NCBI RefSeq assembly: GCF_029193575.1
Contig: NZ_JARGCS010000036.1
Coordinates: forward strand, 124,001-188,000
Length of the DNA stretch: 64,000 nt
DNA from: Pseudomonas entomophila
GTDB taxonomy: Bacteria; Pseudomonadota; Gammaproteobacteria; Pseudomonadales; Pseudomonadaceae
Direction: 5' to 3'
Shown here: positions 45,201 to 51,913 of the stretch, one piece after another
How the letters are laid out: every line of letters starts with the position of its first letter
Numbering within the stretch: position 1 is the stretch's first letter
Program-made: the position numbers and the translations under genes
Notes under the pieces: generated by a model
The model's database searches: none
Told to the model about the DNA's origin: nothing
What the model saw: only the letters and a program-made list of their open reading frames with translations

Positions 45201-45560
45201 ACCATCAGCAAGATGCGCGAACTCAAGCGATACGGCGTGAGCTTCGCCATGGACGACTTCGGCACGGGCTATTCGTCGCTGACCTACCTCAAGCGCCTGC
45301 CGGTGGATGCGCTGAAGATCGACCAGACCTTCGTGCGCGACGCGCCGGTGGACCCGAACGATGCCGAGATCGTCCGCGCCATCGTGGCCATGGCGCGCAG
45401 CCTGGAGCTGGCGGTAATCGCCGAAGGGGTCGAGCTGACCGAACAGCTGGAGTTTCTCGAACGACTGGGGTGCCACCTGTACCAAGGGTACCTGCACAGC
45501 CGACCGCTGCCGTTGCCGGAGTTTCGCCAGATGCTGCTGGAGGCGCCAGCGGATTATTGA
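42264..45560 (+). CDS. Five-PAS GGDEF-EAL protein (cyclic-di-GMP turnover)
   Basis: The protein has 1098 residues with no membrane helix or signal peptide. Five PAS-type repeats are at about 30-150, 155-275, 280-400, 405-525 and 530-650, each ending in a variant of LLDITDQVEREQRL. The GGDEF domain has LGGDEFVV near 740 with the inhibitory RxxD site RLED five residues upstream. The EAL domain begins EVLLRWHHP (Ala changed to Val) near 873 and keeps CVNISPRQF, LEITEGIVI, DDFGTGYSSL, ALKIDQTFV and VIAEGVEL. It can probably make and break cyclic-di-GMP in response to several signals. The substituted EVL does not by itself imply inactivity. Confidence 0.93.
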   Translation: MPKSANRFPRLPRIPAVDPQESEQAWQNAPQLLAALNGARLGAWLWDIETGRVSWSRGTQALFGFDPQRPLPADIDYLDLLPEEDRARTRQLFQAVVSGEPVEQAMRHRIRWPDGSLHWLEINGSLTHDRHGRPQMIGVIREITRQRERETALINSEKRFATLFHLSPNAILLTRRHDGLIFEVNQHFEDMFGWPGSQVVGKTSVELGLWVNPEQRHQVLEATTGNSGPLIMEVQFRASTGKVHDGILCTQGIELEGITYLISTFVDTTERKRAEQALKDSQERLDLALDSAQLGTWDWHIPSGMLYGSARAAQLHGLDPVPFHESFEAFFEGVPEQERSVMRQAYRSLREGPAGNYQITYRIQLDNGASRYIESRARLYRDDQGNPLRMAGTLLDITDQVEREQRLTASEEKFASLFQVSPDPICVTRQDNGQFIEVNPAFTQTFGWNADQVIGRTAEQIGLWAESSDRALRIERVIREQALSNVAVVVNHRNGTPLTCVISSRLISVDNQPCSVTTLRDITQQQRAEAALKASEEKFAKAFHSSPDAITITERQTGRYLEVNDGFCRLTGYSAAEVVGHSVFEIGIWADDKQRSALLTELKERGRVHHREMLGRNKRGDILTVEVSVEPISLNETDCLLLTARDVSQLKNAQAQIRHLAYHDPLTNLPNRALLMDRLSQQIALLKRHNLRGALLFLDLDHFKHINDSLGHPVGDTVLKIITARLEASVRLEDTVARLGGDEFVVLLSGLEGSREEVEGKVRELADTLRELLAEPMSLDGQRLQVTPSIGVALIPDHGATPADLLKRADIALYRAKDSGRNTTQLFHTTMQKAASERLRMENDLRLALARGELALHFQPQVDARDNRIVGAEVLLRWHHPQLGQQPPSQFIQVLEESGLILEVGSWILDEACDACARMLEDGLICADEFSLCVNISPRQFRQNDFVERVLRSLDDYRLPRRMLKLEITEGIVIQNLEDTISKMRELKRYGVSFAMDDFGTGYSSLTYLKRLPVDALKIDQTFVRDAPVDPNDAEIVRAIVAMARSLELAVIAEGVELTEQLEFLERLGCHLYQGYLHSRPLPLPEFRQMLLEAPADY

Positions 45561-45585
45561 AGCCGCCGCGGTGTCCTGCAAACGC

Positions 45586-45613
45586 AGAAAGGGCACCCGC
45601 AGGTGCCCTTTCT
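45586..45613. terminator. Bidirectional terminator between the GGDEF-EAL gene and ibpA
   Basis: AGAAAGGGCACC and GGTGCCCTTTCT are exact reverse complements around 4 bases. It lies 26 bases after the GGDEF-EAL stop (plus) and 14 bases after the ibpA stop (minus), so it can serve both. Confidence 0.85.
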
Positions 45614-45626
45614 CATACCGCCAGGG

Positions 45627-46073
45627 TCAGTTCAGCGCTGGCTTGTCGCCGTTGATCGGGATGCGCTTGGCCTTGGCTTCTTCCGGCACGACGCGCAACA
45701 GGTCAATGCTCAGCAGGCCATTGGCCAGGCCTGCGGCCTTGACCTCGATGTGGTCGGCCAGGCGGAACGACAGCTTGAACGCGCGCTGGGCAATGCCCTG
45801 GTGCAGGTAGGTGACGCCGCCTGCGGCGCTAGTGTCGCGTTTGCCGCCGGTAACGGTCAGGACACCCTTCTCGACTTGAAGGTCCAGGTCCTGCTCCTGG
45901 AAACCGGCTGCGGCTACCACGATGCGGTATTGGTCATCGCCATGCTTTTCCACGTTGTAGGGCGGGTAGCTGCTACCGGCCTCGTTACGGGCGGCGGATT
46001 CGAACAGGTCGTTGAAGCGGTCGAAGCCGACGGAATGGCGGAACAGAGGTGCGAGAGAGAAAGCGGTGGTCAT
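45627..46073 (-). CDS. ibpA: Small heat-shock protein (Hsp20, IbpA)
   Basis: The protein has 148 residues of the alpha-crystallin fold, a holdase that keeps unfolded proteins soluble. MTTAFSLAPLFRHSVGFDRF is the IbpA start, the core has YRIVVAAAGFQEQDLDLQVE and GVLTVTGGKRDTSAAGGVTY, and the C-terminus has an IPING-type tail. The ATG at 46073 is preferred because the AGGAG lies 9 bases before it; an ATG at 46079 is only 3 bases from that site. Upstream lie a sigma-32 promoter and a ROSE-like thermometer. It is a single gene, ending before a shared terminator. Confidence 0.93.
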   Translation of the reverse strand: MTTAFSLAPLFRHSVGFDRFNDLFESAARNEAGSSYPPYNVEKHGDDQYRIVVAAAGFQEQDLDLQVEKGVLTVTGGKRDTSAAGGVTYLHQGIAQRAFKLSFRLADHIEVKAAGLANGLLSIDLLRVVPEEAKAKRIPINGDKPALN

Positions 46074-46140
46074 GGTCATAAACTCCTGAGATTCAGCAAG
46101 TAAGTCACTACGCGACCCGACTTCGGCATCGCGTACTCAA
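46074..46140 (-). promoter_or_regulatory. ROSE-like RNA thermometer in the ibpA leader
   Basis: On the minus strand the leader folds into a hairpin with stem TACGCGA/TCGCGTA (46109-46135). It is followed by TTGCTGAATCTCAGGAG (46083-46099), where the TTGCT can pair with the AGGAG of the ribosome site. This is the ROSE arrangement known upstream of ibpA in pseudomonads, where heat melts the helix and frees the start. The pairing was drawn by eye. Confidence 0.7.
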
Positions 46141-46143
46141 GAG

Positions 46144-46169
46144 ATAGGGGTGGGCAAAGCGGTTTCAAG
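46144..46169 (-). promoter_or_regulatory. Sigma-32 heat-shock promoter of ibpA
   Basis: On the minus strand CTTGAAA (46163-46169) and CCCCTAT (46144-46150) are separated by 12 bases, close to the sigma-32 consensus CTTGAAA-N11-16-CCCCAT. It lies 71 bases upstream of the ibpA start codon, just before the ROSE-like leader. Confidence 0.8.
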
Positions 46170-46219
46170 GGGGGATGAAAAAATTTTTGGGTTGGCGCGG
46201 TGACTGGCCTCACCGCGGG

Positions 46220-47182
46220 TCAGGCGACACAGGCCTCGGGGACCACTCCCAGCAGCTCACTGATCCGCTGACACTCATCCACGCGCCGCAGCTCGGCGAA
46301 CAATGCCACCGCCTCGGGGTAACTGCGCGTCAACATCGCCAGCCATTGCTTCATCCGCCCAGGCGCATAACGCGGCGACAGCTTGTCCTGGGCTTGGCGC
46401 CAGAATTCGCGCAACAGCGGCAACAGGTCATCCCAGCCCAGCGGCTGGTATTCACGCCCCTCACGGGCTGCGGCGATCTGCAGCGCCAGGTCGGGTCGCG
46501 ACACCAGCCCCCGGCCCAGCATGATATCCCGCGCGCCACTGACCTCACGACAGCGCCGCCAGTCATCCACGGTCCAGATCTCGCCATTGGCGAACACCGG
46601 CACCTTGACCACCTCCTGCACCCGCGCCACCCACTCCCAATGCGCCGGTGGCTTGTAGCCCTCCACCTTGGTGCGGGCATGCACCACCAGGTGCTCGGCG
46701 CCACCTTCGGCCAGGGCCATGGCGCACTCCAGGGCACCGTCTGGGCTGTCGAAGCCCAGACGCATCTTGGCGGTCACCGGAATCTGCGCCGGCACTGCGC
46801 GACGCACCTCGCGCACGATGGCGTGCAGCAGCTCCGGCTCCTTGAGCAGCACCGCGCCGCCACGGGACTTGTTCACTGTCTTGGCTGGGCAGCCGAAGTT
46901 CAAGTCGATCACCGGCGCGCCCAGTTCGCAGGCGAGCACGGCGTTTTCCGCCAGGCACACGGGATCGGAGCCCAGCAACTGCACGCGCATCGGCACCCCG
47001 GCCGCGGTCCGCGCCCCCTGGCGCAACTCCGGCGCCAGCTTGTCGAACTGCGACGCCGGCAACAGCCGGTCACACACGCGGATGAACTCGGTGACGCACC
47101 AGTCGATGCCGCCCACCCGGGTAAGGACGTCGCGCAGGATGTTGTCGACCAGCCCCTCCATCGGGGCCAGGGCAATTTGCAT
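46220..47182 (-). CDS. dusC: tRNA-dihydrouridine synthase C
   Basis: The enzyme reduces uridine 16 in the D-loop of tRNA, using FMN. It has 320 residues of the TIM-barrel Dus family. MQIALAPMEGLVDNILRDVL is the FMN-site start, DLNFGCPAKTVNKSRGGAVL holds the catalytic Cys, and HARTKVEGYKPPAHWEWVAR and FANGEIWTVDDW are family blocks. The start region matches DusC rather than DusA or DusB. The ATG at 47182 is 51 bases downstream of the thioesterase stop. The gene is last of TetR-hydrolase-thioesterase-dusC. Confidence 0.93.
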   Translation of the reverse strand: MQIALAPMEGLVDNILRDVLTRVGGIDWCVTEFIRVCDRLLPASQFDKLAPELRQGARTAAGVPMRVQLLGSDPVCLAENAVLACELGAPVIDLNFGCPAKTVNKSRGGAVLLKEPELLHAIVREVRRAVPAQIPVTAKMRLGFDSPDGALECAMALAEGGAEHLVVHARTKVEGYKPPAHWEWVARVQEVVKVPVFANGEIWTVDDWRRCREVSGARDIMLGRGLVSRPDLALQIAAAREGREYQPLGWDDLLPLLREFWRQAQDKLSPRYAPGRMKQWLAMLTRSYPEAVALFAELRRVDECQRISELLGVVPEACVA

Positions 47183-47233
47183 TTCAGGGTCTCGGAGGAA
47201 AAAGGCGGCAGTCTAGCAAAAATCCCTGACCAC

Positions 47234-47668
47234 TCAGGTACCGATCAGCGCCGGACCGTAGCCGTCGAGGAACTCCACCGGCATACGCCTGGGCTTGCCA
47301 CTGGACAGCTCGATACAGGCGAAGGTGGTCTGCGCGCGCAGCAGGGTCACGCCGTCGCGCGGGCGCTTCAATTGGAAGCGACGGGTCATGCGCAGGCGCT
47401 GGTCCCAATCGATGATCCAGGTCGCCAGTTGCAACTCGTCATCCTCGTAGGCGGCGGCGAGGTAGTCGATCTCGTGGCGCACCACGGCCATCGCCCGGTC
47501 CAGGCGCCGGTATTCGGCCAGGTCCAGCCCCAGGCGCTGGGAGTGGCGCCAGGCACAGCGCTCCAGCCAAGTGACGTAGACGGCGTTGTTGGCGTGGCCG
47601 AGGCCGTCGATGTCTTCCGTGCCGACACGCAGGTCGACGATGAATGGCGATGCCAGGTCCCAGCTCAT
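47234..47668 (-). CDS. Hotdog-fold acyl-CoA thioesterase
   Basis: The protein has 144 residues of the 4-hydroxybenzoyl-CoA/YbgC type. TEDIDGLGHANNAVYVTWLE is the signature with the active-site Asp, and AVVRHEIDYLAAAYEDDELQ follows. The substrate is a short or aromatic acyl-CoA, not readable. The start is the ATG at 47668, which I prefer to 47806 because that frame only adds run-on sequence. It lies 43 bases downstream of the hydrolase gene and 51 bases upstream of dusC. Confidence 0.88.
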   Translation of the reverse strand: MSWDLASPFIVDLRVGTEDIDGLGHANNAVYVTWLERCAWRHSQRLGLDLAEYRRLDRAMAVVRHEIDYLAAAYEDDELQLATWIIDWDQRLRMTRRFQLKRPRDGVTLLRAQTTFACIELSSGKPRRMPVEFLDGYGPALIGT

Positions 47669-47711
47669 GCCCGCTCCCGTTGTCTGTGATCGGGCAGAGT
47701 GTAACGGATAC

Positions 47712-48545
47712 TCAGGCGCTTTGCCGCGCCGGTTGTGCCGTGCGCGCCAGCAGTTCGAGCACCGCTTGGGTGACCTGCGGGTCGGCCAGCACGCGCTGGT
47801 GGCCACCCTCCTCCAGCAGCATCAGGCGGCTGTCGAACCAGGCCTTGTGGATGATCTGCGCCTCGCTGGCCGGCACCAGCGCATCGTCGCTGGCATGCAC
47901 CACCAGCCCCGGCAGCTCCAACTGGTAGCCACTGACATCCAGGCGGGCGACCTGTACACCGACATCGCGCTCGACCTGACGAATGAACGCCGCTCGCGCC
48001 CTCGCCGGCATGCCCAGGCGCTTGGCAAAACCGCGCAGCACCCCCAGCAGTTGTGCAGGGGCGGCGATGCTGACTGCCGCCTCGGCGCGCAAGCCCCACT
48101 GCAGCGCCAGCATCACACTGGCCCCACCCATGGAGTGACCAATCACCGCACGCAACGGCGGCAGCTCGGCGGCGGCCTCCAGCAAGGCGCGGGCAAACAG
48201 CACTACGTGCGCCTGGTGGCCCGGGGATCGGCCATGAGCCGGCCCCTCCAGGGACACCACCGTATGGCCCGCCTGCACCAACGCCTCGATCAGTGCGGCG
48301 AACTGCGTCGGCCGCCCTTCCCAGCCGTGCATCAGCAACACGGTCGGGCCCTTGCCCCAGCGCAAGGCCGACAGGCCGAAGCGCAGGGTGATGCGCTCGG
48401 CCTTGGCCAGCAGCGGCAACTCCCAGGGCTTGGGTGGCAAGGTGCGCGGGGTCATGAAAGCACGGCGCATGCGGCCGGCGACATGTTCGGGGGCCAGGTG
48501 GCCGAGGGTGCCGTTAACGCCGCGAATCCAGCTCAGGGTAGTCAT
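47712..48545 (-). CDS. Alpha/beta-hydrolase
   Basis: The protein has 277 residues. The nucleophile elbow is AVIGHSMGGASVMLALQ (Ser at the centre), the oxyanion loop is VLLMHGWEGRPTQFAALIEA, and the Asp/His pair is LVVHASDDALVPASEAQ and LLEEGGHQRVLAD. It looks like a soluble esterase or lipase-like enzyme; the substrate is unknown. The start is the ATG at 48545. It is 25 bases downstream of the TetR gene on the same strand, and probably a target of that regulator. Confidence 0.88.
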   Translation of the reverse strand: MTTLSWIRGVNGTLGHLAPEHVAGRMRRAFMTPRTLPPKPWELPLLAKAERITLRFGLSALRWGKGPTVLLMHGWEGRPTQFAALIEALVQAGHTVVSLEGPAHGRSPGHQAHVVLFARALLEAAAELPPLRAVIGHSMGGASVMLALQWGLRAEAAVSIAAPAQLLGVLRGFAKRLGMPARARAAFIRQVERDVGVQVARLDVSGYQLELPGLVVHASDDALVPASEAQIIHKAWFDSRLMLLEEGGHQRVLADPQVTQAVLELLARTAQPARQSA

Positions 48546-48570
48546 CGCCTTGCTCCAGGGTTCAGGTTGC

Positions 48571-49110
48571 TCAGAGCACCGCCGATTTGGCGGCGCGCAG
48601 GATCCGGTCGGACAGCTCGCAGTCACCAAGGGCACGAGCCACCGCCAGTCCACCGATCATCAGGGCCAGGTCGGCGAAGGCCTTGTCGATGTCCTCAGGA
48701 CAATCGACCATCTGCGCGGTCATCAGCTCGATGTGCTCTGCCAGCACCTCGCGAAAAGCGGCGGGCAGGCGCTGCATCTCACTCAGGGAATTGGGGATCG
48801 GGCAGGCCTTCACCTGGGCATCGCGGTGCTTGCGCGAAAGGTAGAACGCCGCCACCAGGGCGCGCCGCCCCTCCCCGTCGAGGCCCGAGTCGACCTCGCA
48901 GAGCAAGGCGCGACGCTCGGCGAGCAACTGGCGAAAGGCCTCCAACATAAGCTCGTCCTTGCTCTCGAAATGGGCGTAGAACCCTCCCACCGTCAGCCCC
49001 GCTGCGGCCATCACCTGGCCCACGCTCGGATCGGCGGGCCCCTGCTGGATCAGCGCGCTACGGGCGGCTTCGAGAATGCGCTCGCGGGTCTTGCTCTTCT
49101 TGTCGCTCAT
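48571..49110 (-). CDS. TetR-family repressor
   Basis: The protein has 179 residues. The helix-turn-helix at about 8-55 reads TRERILEAARSALIQQGPAD, GQVMAAAGLTVGGFYAHFES, KDELMLEAFRQLLAE. The remainder is the helical ligand domain. The ATG at 49110 fits the N-terminus. A perfect palindrome 27-46 bases upstream is a likely self-operator. The hydrolase, thioesterase and dusC genes follow, so it probably controls them or responds to an ester or acyl compound. Confidence 0.88.
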   Translation of the reverse strand: MSDKKSKTRERILEAARSALIQQGPADPSVGQVMAAAGLTVGGFYAHFESKDELMLEAFRQLLAERRALLCEVDSGLDGEGRRALVAAFYLSRKHRDAQVKACPIPNSLSEMQRLPAAFREVLAEHIELMTAQMVDCPEDIDKAFADLALMIGGLAVARALGDCELSDRILRAAKSAVL

Positions 49111-49136
49111 GGCCAGCCCCTGAATATGATGGATGT

Positions 49137-49156
49137 AATATTATGCCTATAATATT
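49137..49156. promoter_or_regulatory. Operator of the TetR-family gene
   Basis: AATATTAT at 49137-49144 and ATAATATT at 49149-49156 are exact reverse complements around GCCT. This A/T-only palindrome in a high-GC genome lies 27 bases before the start codon of the TetR gene, where a TetR dimer would be expected to bind. Confidence 0.7.
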
Positions 49157-49222
49157 TTATGGCAAGGACAATTTACTGCCACTGGTCGCAGGCGCTGGGA
49201 GAATGGGGAAGATAGAAAAACA

Positions 49223-49253
49223 AAAGGCCCATTCAATATGCGAATGAGCCTTT
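49223..49253 (-). terminator. Terminator of the Glu-Ala tRNA operon
   Basis: AAAGGCCCATTC and GAATGAGCCTTT pair with one G-T contact around 7 bases. On the minus strand a TTTTGTTTTT run follows. It lies 27 bases after the last tRNA-Glu. A worn second copy of the same hairpin (about 49484-49514) lies between the first and second tRNA pair. Confidence 0.8.
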
Positions 49254-49279
49254 GAAGTCCCGCAAGACACGGGTAAAAG

Positions 49280-49355
49280 TGGCGTCCCCTAGGGGACTCG
49301 AACCCCTGTTACCGCCGTGAAAGGGCGGTGTCCTAGGCCACTAGACGAAGGGGAC
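49280..49355 (-). tRNA. tRNA-Glu (TTC), copy 1
   Basis: The tRNA is 76 nt with encoded CCA. It reads GTCCCCTTCGTCTAGTGGCC at the 5' end, and the anticodon loop CTTTCAC gives TTC. It is the last gene of the operon. Confidence 0.97.
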
Positions 49356-49395
49356 GTAACCCTCGTGCAGGTCCGTTTTCACGAACCCTGGCGAT

Positions 49396-49471
49396 TGGTG
49401 GAGCTAAGCGGGATCGAACCGCTGACCTCCTGCATGCCATGCAGGCGCTCTCCCAGCTGAGCTATAGCCCC
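49396..49471 (-). tRNA. tRNA-Ala (GGC), copy 1
   Basis: The tRNA is 76 nt with encoded CCA. It starts GGGGCTATAGCTCAGCTGGG, and the anticodon loop ATGGCAT gives GGC, reading GCC codons. Confidence 0.97.
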
Positions 49472-49539
49472 GTAACAAAACAAAAAGCTCATCCAACAGT
49501 CGAATGAGCCTTTCAAGCCCCGCAAAACGCGGGAAGAAG

Positions 49540-49615
49540 TGGCGTCCCCTAGGGGACTCGAACCCCTGTTACCGCCGTGAAAGGGCGGTGTCCTAGGCCA
49601 CTAGACGAAGGGGAC
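49540..49615 (-). tRNA. tRNA-Glu (TTC), copy 2
   Basis: The 76-nt body is identical to copy 1. Its upstream flank (GAATGAGCCTTTCAAGCCCCG) resembles that of copy 1, showing the duplicated unit includes flanking DNA. Confidence 0.97.
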
Positions 49616-49658
49616 GTTGACCTTCGTGCCGGTCCGCTTTCACGAACCGCGGCAAAAT

Positions 49659-49734
49659 TGGTGGAGCTAAGCGGGATCGAACCGCTGACCTCCTGCATGC
49701 CATGCAGGCGCTCTCCCAGCTGAGCTATAGCCCC
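49659..49734 (-). tRNA. tRNA-Ala (GGC), copy 2
   Basis: The 76-nt body is identical to copy 1, with CCA encoded and the GGC anticodon. Confidence 0.97.
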
Positions 49735-49787
49735 GGATTTCTAGCCTCGCGGCCCAGCGACATCCTGAAACATCGCTTGTGTGATAC

Positions 49788-49863
49788 TGGCGTCCCCTAG
49801 GGGACTCGAACCCCTGTTACCGCCGTGAAAGGGCGGTGTCCTAGGCCACTAGACGAAGGGGAC
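49788..49863 (-). tRNA. tRNA-Glu (TTC), copy 3
   Basis: The 76-nt body is identical to the other tRNA-Glu copies; its flanks are different, so it is likely the oldest of the three. Confidence 0.97.
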
Positions 49864-49934
49864 GAACCTTCTTACCTTCAAGACCCGGCCGCTGGAGCTG
49901 GTCTTGCTTCACGGCTTTGCCCTGAAGCGGAATT

Positions 49935-50010
49935 TGGTGGAGCTAAGCGGGATCGAACCGCTGACCTCCTGCATGCCATGCAGGCGCTCTCCCAGCTGAG
50001 CTATAGCCCC
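49935..50010 (-). tRNA. tRNA-Ala (GGC), copy 3
   Basis: The 76-nt body is identical to the other tRNA-Ala copies. It is the first gene of the operon, 76 bases downstream of the -10 box. Confidence 0.97.
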
Positions 50011-50085
50011 ACAATGTCGCTTTGAACTGAAGCGCTGGCTGGGTGCCTGGCGTTTCATTTTCGTTCATCGCTGTGGACGGGGCGC

Positions 50086-50114
50086 ATATTAAAATCGGAT
50101 TGCAGGGCTGTCAA
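50086..50114 (-). promoter_or_regulatory. Sigma-70 promoter of the Glu-Ala tRNA operon
   Basis: On the minus strand TTGACA (50109-50114, perfect) and TAATAT (50086-50091) are separated by exactly 17 bases. The G/C-rich GCGCCCC after the -10 box is typical of stringently controlled stable-RNA promoters. Confidence 0.82.
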
Positions 50115-50243
50115 ACGAATTCGTGAAAAATTTCAAAATTTTTTTCACAGATAACAATCACTTACCGCCCTACCCCGGCCCTCTGGGCACTTTACCCTCG
50201 TCGGCGCGGGACTGCCCTGCGATTGCGTCGCTGAATTTACTGA

Positions 50244-50271
50244 CGCCATCGCGGGGCAAGCCCGCTCCTAC
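50244..50271. repeat. REP-type element before gltX end
   Basis: A single unit, GCCATCGCGGGGCAAGCCCG then CTCCTACA, lies 18 bases after the gltX stop codon. The gap 50115-50243 shows no gene. Confidence 0.72.
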
Positions 50272-50288
50272 AAGGAATCGGGATGCTT

Positions 50289-51770
50289 TCAGGCAACCGT
50301 CGCCAGCAGCTTTTCCCATTCCTTGTTTTCTTTCTTCGACACGCCGCCGAGCAGTTCCAGGGCCTGGCGCAGGCGGAAGCGGGTCAGGTCGGGGCCGAGG
50401 ATTTCCATGGCGTCGAGCACAGACACCGAACTGGCCTGGCCGGTGATGGCGGCGAACATCAGCGGCATGGCGTCACGCAGCTTCAGTTCCAGCGCCTCGA
50501 CCACGGCCTGGATGCAGCCAGTGATGCGTTCTTTTTCCCACTGACGCAGGCTCTCGAGCTTCCACAAGATCAACTGCATCACTTGGCGCACCTGCTCAGG
50601 CGACAGTTTCTTGTGCTCGAACAGTTTGGCATCGAGCTTCAGGCCACCTTCGAAGAAGAACCCGCCCAGCGGGGCGATCTGGCTGAAGGTCTCGACCCGC
50701 CCCTGCACGTGCGGGGCAATCTTCATCATGTAGTCGCTGTTGAACGCCCACTTCTGCACGCGCGCAGCGAACTCTTCCACCGGCAAGTCGCGCAGCCACT
50801 GGCCGTTGAGCCACGACAGCTTCTCGATGTCGAAGATCGGGCCGCCCAGGGAGATACGCGACAGGTCGAAGTGCTCGACCATTTCGGCCAGGGAGAACTT
50901 CTCGCGCTCATCGGGCATCGACCAACCCATGCGGCCCAGGTAGTTGAGCATCGCCTCTGGGAGGAAGCCCATGCGCTCGTAGAAGGTCACCGAGGTCGGG
51001 TTCTTGCGCTTGGACAGCTTGCTCTTGTCCGGGTTGCGCAGCAGCGGCATGTAGCACAACTTCGGCTGCTCCCAGCCGAAGTACTCGTACAGCTTGATCA
51101 GCTTCGGTGCCGACGGCAGCCACTCTTCGCCGCGCAGCACGTGGGTGATGCCCATCAGGTGGTCGTCTACCACGTTGGCCAGGAAGTAGGTCGGCAGGCC
51201 GTCGTTCTTCATCAGGACCTGCATGTCCATGCGGTCCCATGGGATCTCGACGTCGCCACGCAGCATGTCCGGCACCACGCAGATGCCTTCGCTCGGCACC
51301 TTCATGCGGATCACGTGGGGCTCACCGGCGTCCAGGCGGCGCTGCACTTCCTCGGCGCTCATCTTCAGGGCACGGCCGTCGTAGCGCGGGGTTTCGCCAC
51401 GAGCCATCTGCTCGGCGCGCATCTGCTCCAGCTCTTCGGCGGTGCAGAAGCAGTAGAAGGCGTGGCCTGCGTCGACCAGTTGCTTGGCGTACCGGGCGTA
51501 GATCTCGCCACGCTCACTCTGCCGGTACGGGCCGTGCGGGCCGCCGACGTCCGGACCTTCGTTCCATTCGATGCCGAGCCAGCGCAGGGCGTCGAAGATC
51601 TGCTGCTCCGACTCACGCGTGGAGCGCAGCTGGTCGGTATCTTCGATACGCAAGATGAACTCACCACCGTGCTGCTTGGCAAAGCAGTAGTTGAACAGGG
51701 CGATGTAGGCGGTACCGACATGGGGGTCGCCAGTGGGCGATGGCGCGATGCGCGTGCGAACGGTGGTCAT
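50289..51770 (-). CDS. gltX: Glutamyl-tRNA synthetase
   Basis: The enzyme charges tRNA-Glu with glutamate. It has 493 residues, a class I synthetase. The HIGH-type motif is in RIAPSPTGDPHVGTAYIALF near residue 7-18, and the KMSKS-type motif is DKSKLSKRKNPTSVTFY. Length and the ATG at 51770 fit the family. The gene stands beside the tRNA operon carrying three copies of its own substrate, tRNA-Glu, though with its own transcript direction and a separate promoter region. Confidence 0.97.
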   Translation of the reverse strand: MTTVRTRIAPSPTGDPHVGTAYIALFNYCFAKQHGGEFILRIEDTDQLRSTRESEQQIFDALRWLGIEWNEGPDVGGPHGPYRQSERGEIYARYAKQLVDAGHAFYCFCTAEELEQMRAEQMARGETPRYDGRALKMSAEEVQRRLDAGEPHVIRMKVPSEGICVVPDMLRGDVEIPWDRMDMQVLMKNDGLPTYFLANVVDDHLMGITHVLRGEEWLPSAPKLIKLYEYFGWEQPKLCYMPLLRNPDKSKLSKRKNPTSVTFYERMGFLPEAMLNYLGRMGWSMPDEREKFSLAEMVEHFDLSRISLGGPIFDIEKLSWLNGQWLRDLPVEEFAARVQKWAFNSDYMMKIAPHVQGRVETFSQIAPLGGFFFEGGLKLDAKLFEHKKLSPEQVRQVMQLILWKLESLRQWEKERITGCIQAVVEALELKLRDAMPLMFAAITGQASSVSVLDAMEILGPDLTRFRLRQALELLGGVSKKENKEWEKLLATVA

Positions 51771-51913
51771 GGACAGTCTCGGACGAAAGATGAAACAAAG
51801 GCGGGATGGTAGCAGGGAGCAGGCACCGGGCTCCAGCTATGGCGCGATCGTCACTTGTGACCCCGCGGGCTTGGGTTGTTAAATTTGCTTACACTTTTGG
51901 AACGATAGTCCTC

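Noticed and set aside
42264..45560. Reading EVL in place of EAL as an inactive phosphodiesterase
   Set aside because: The other metal and substrate residues (NIS, E in LEITEG, DDFGTG, K in ALKID, E in AEGVE) are all present, and EVL occurs in active enzymes, so inactivity is not supported.
51785..51913. A search for a MarR/EmrR-type regulator or operator before emrA
   Set aside because: No regulator gene is adjacent and no clear palindrome was found in the gap.
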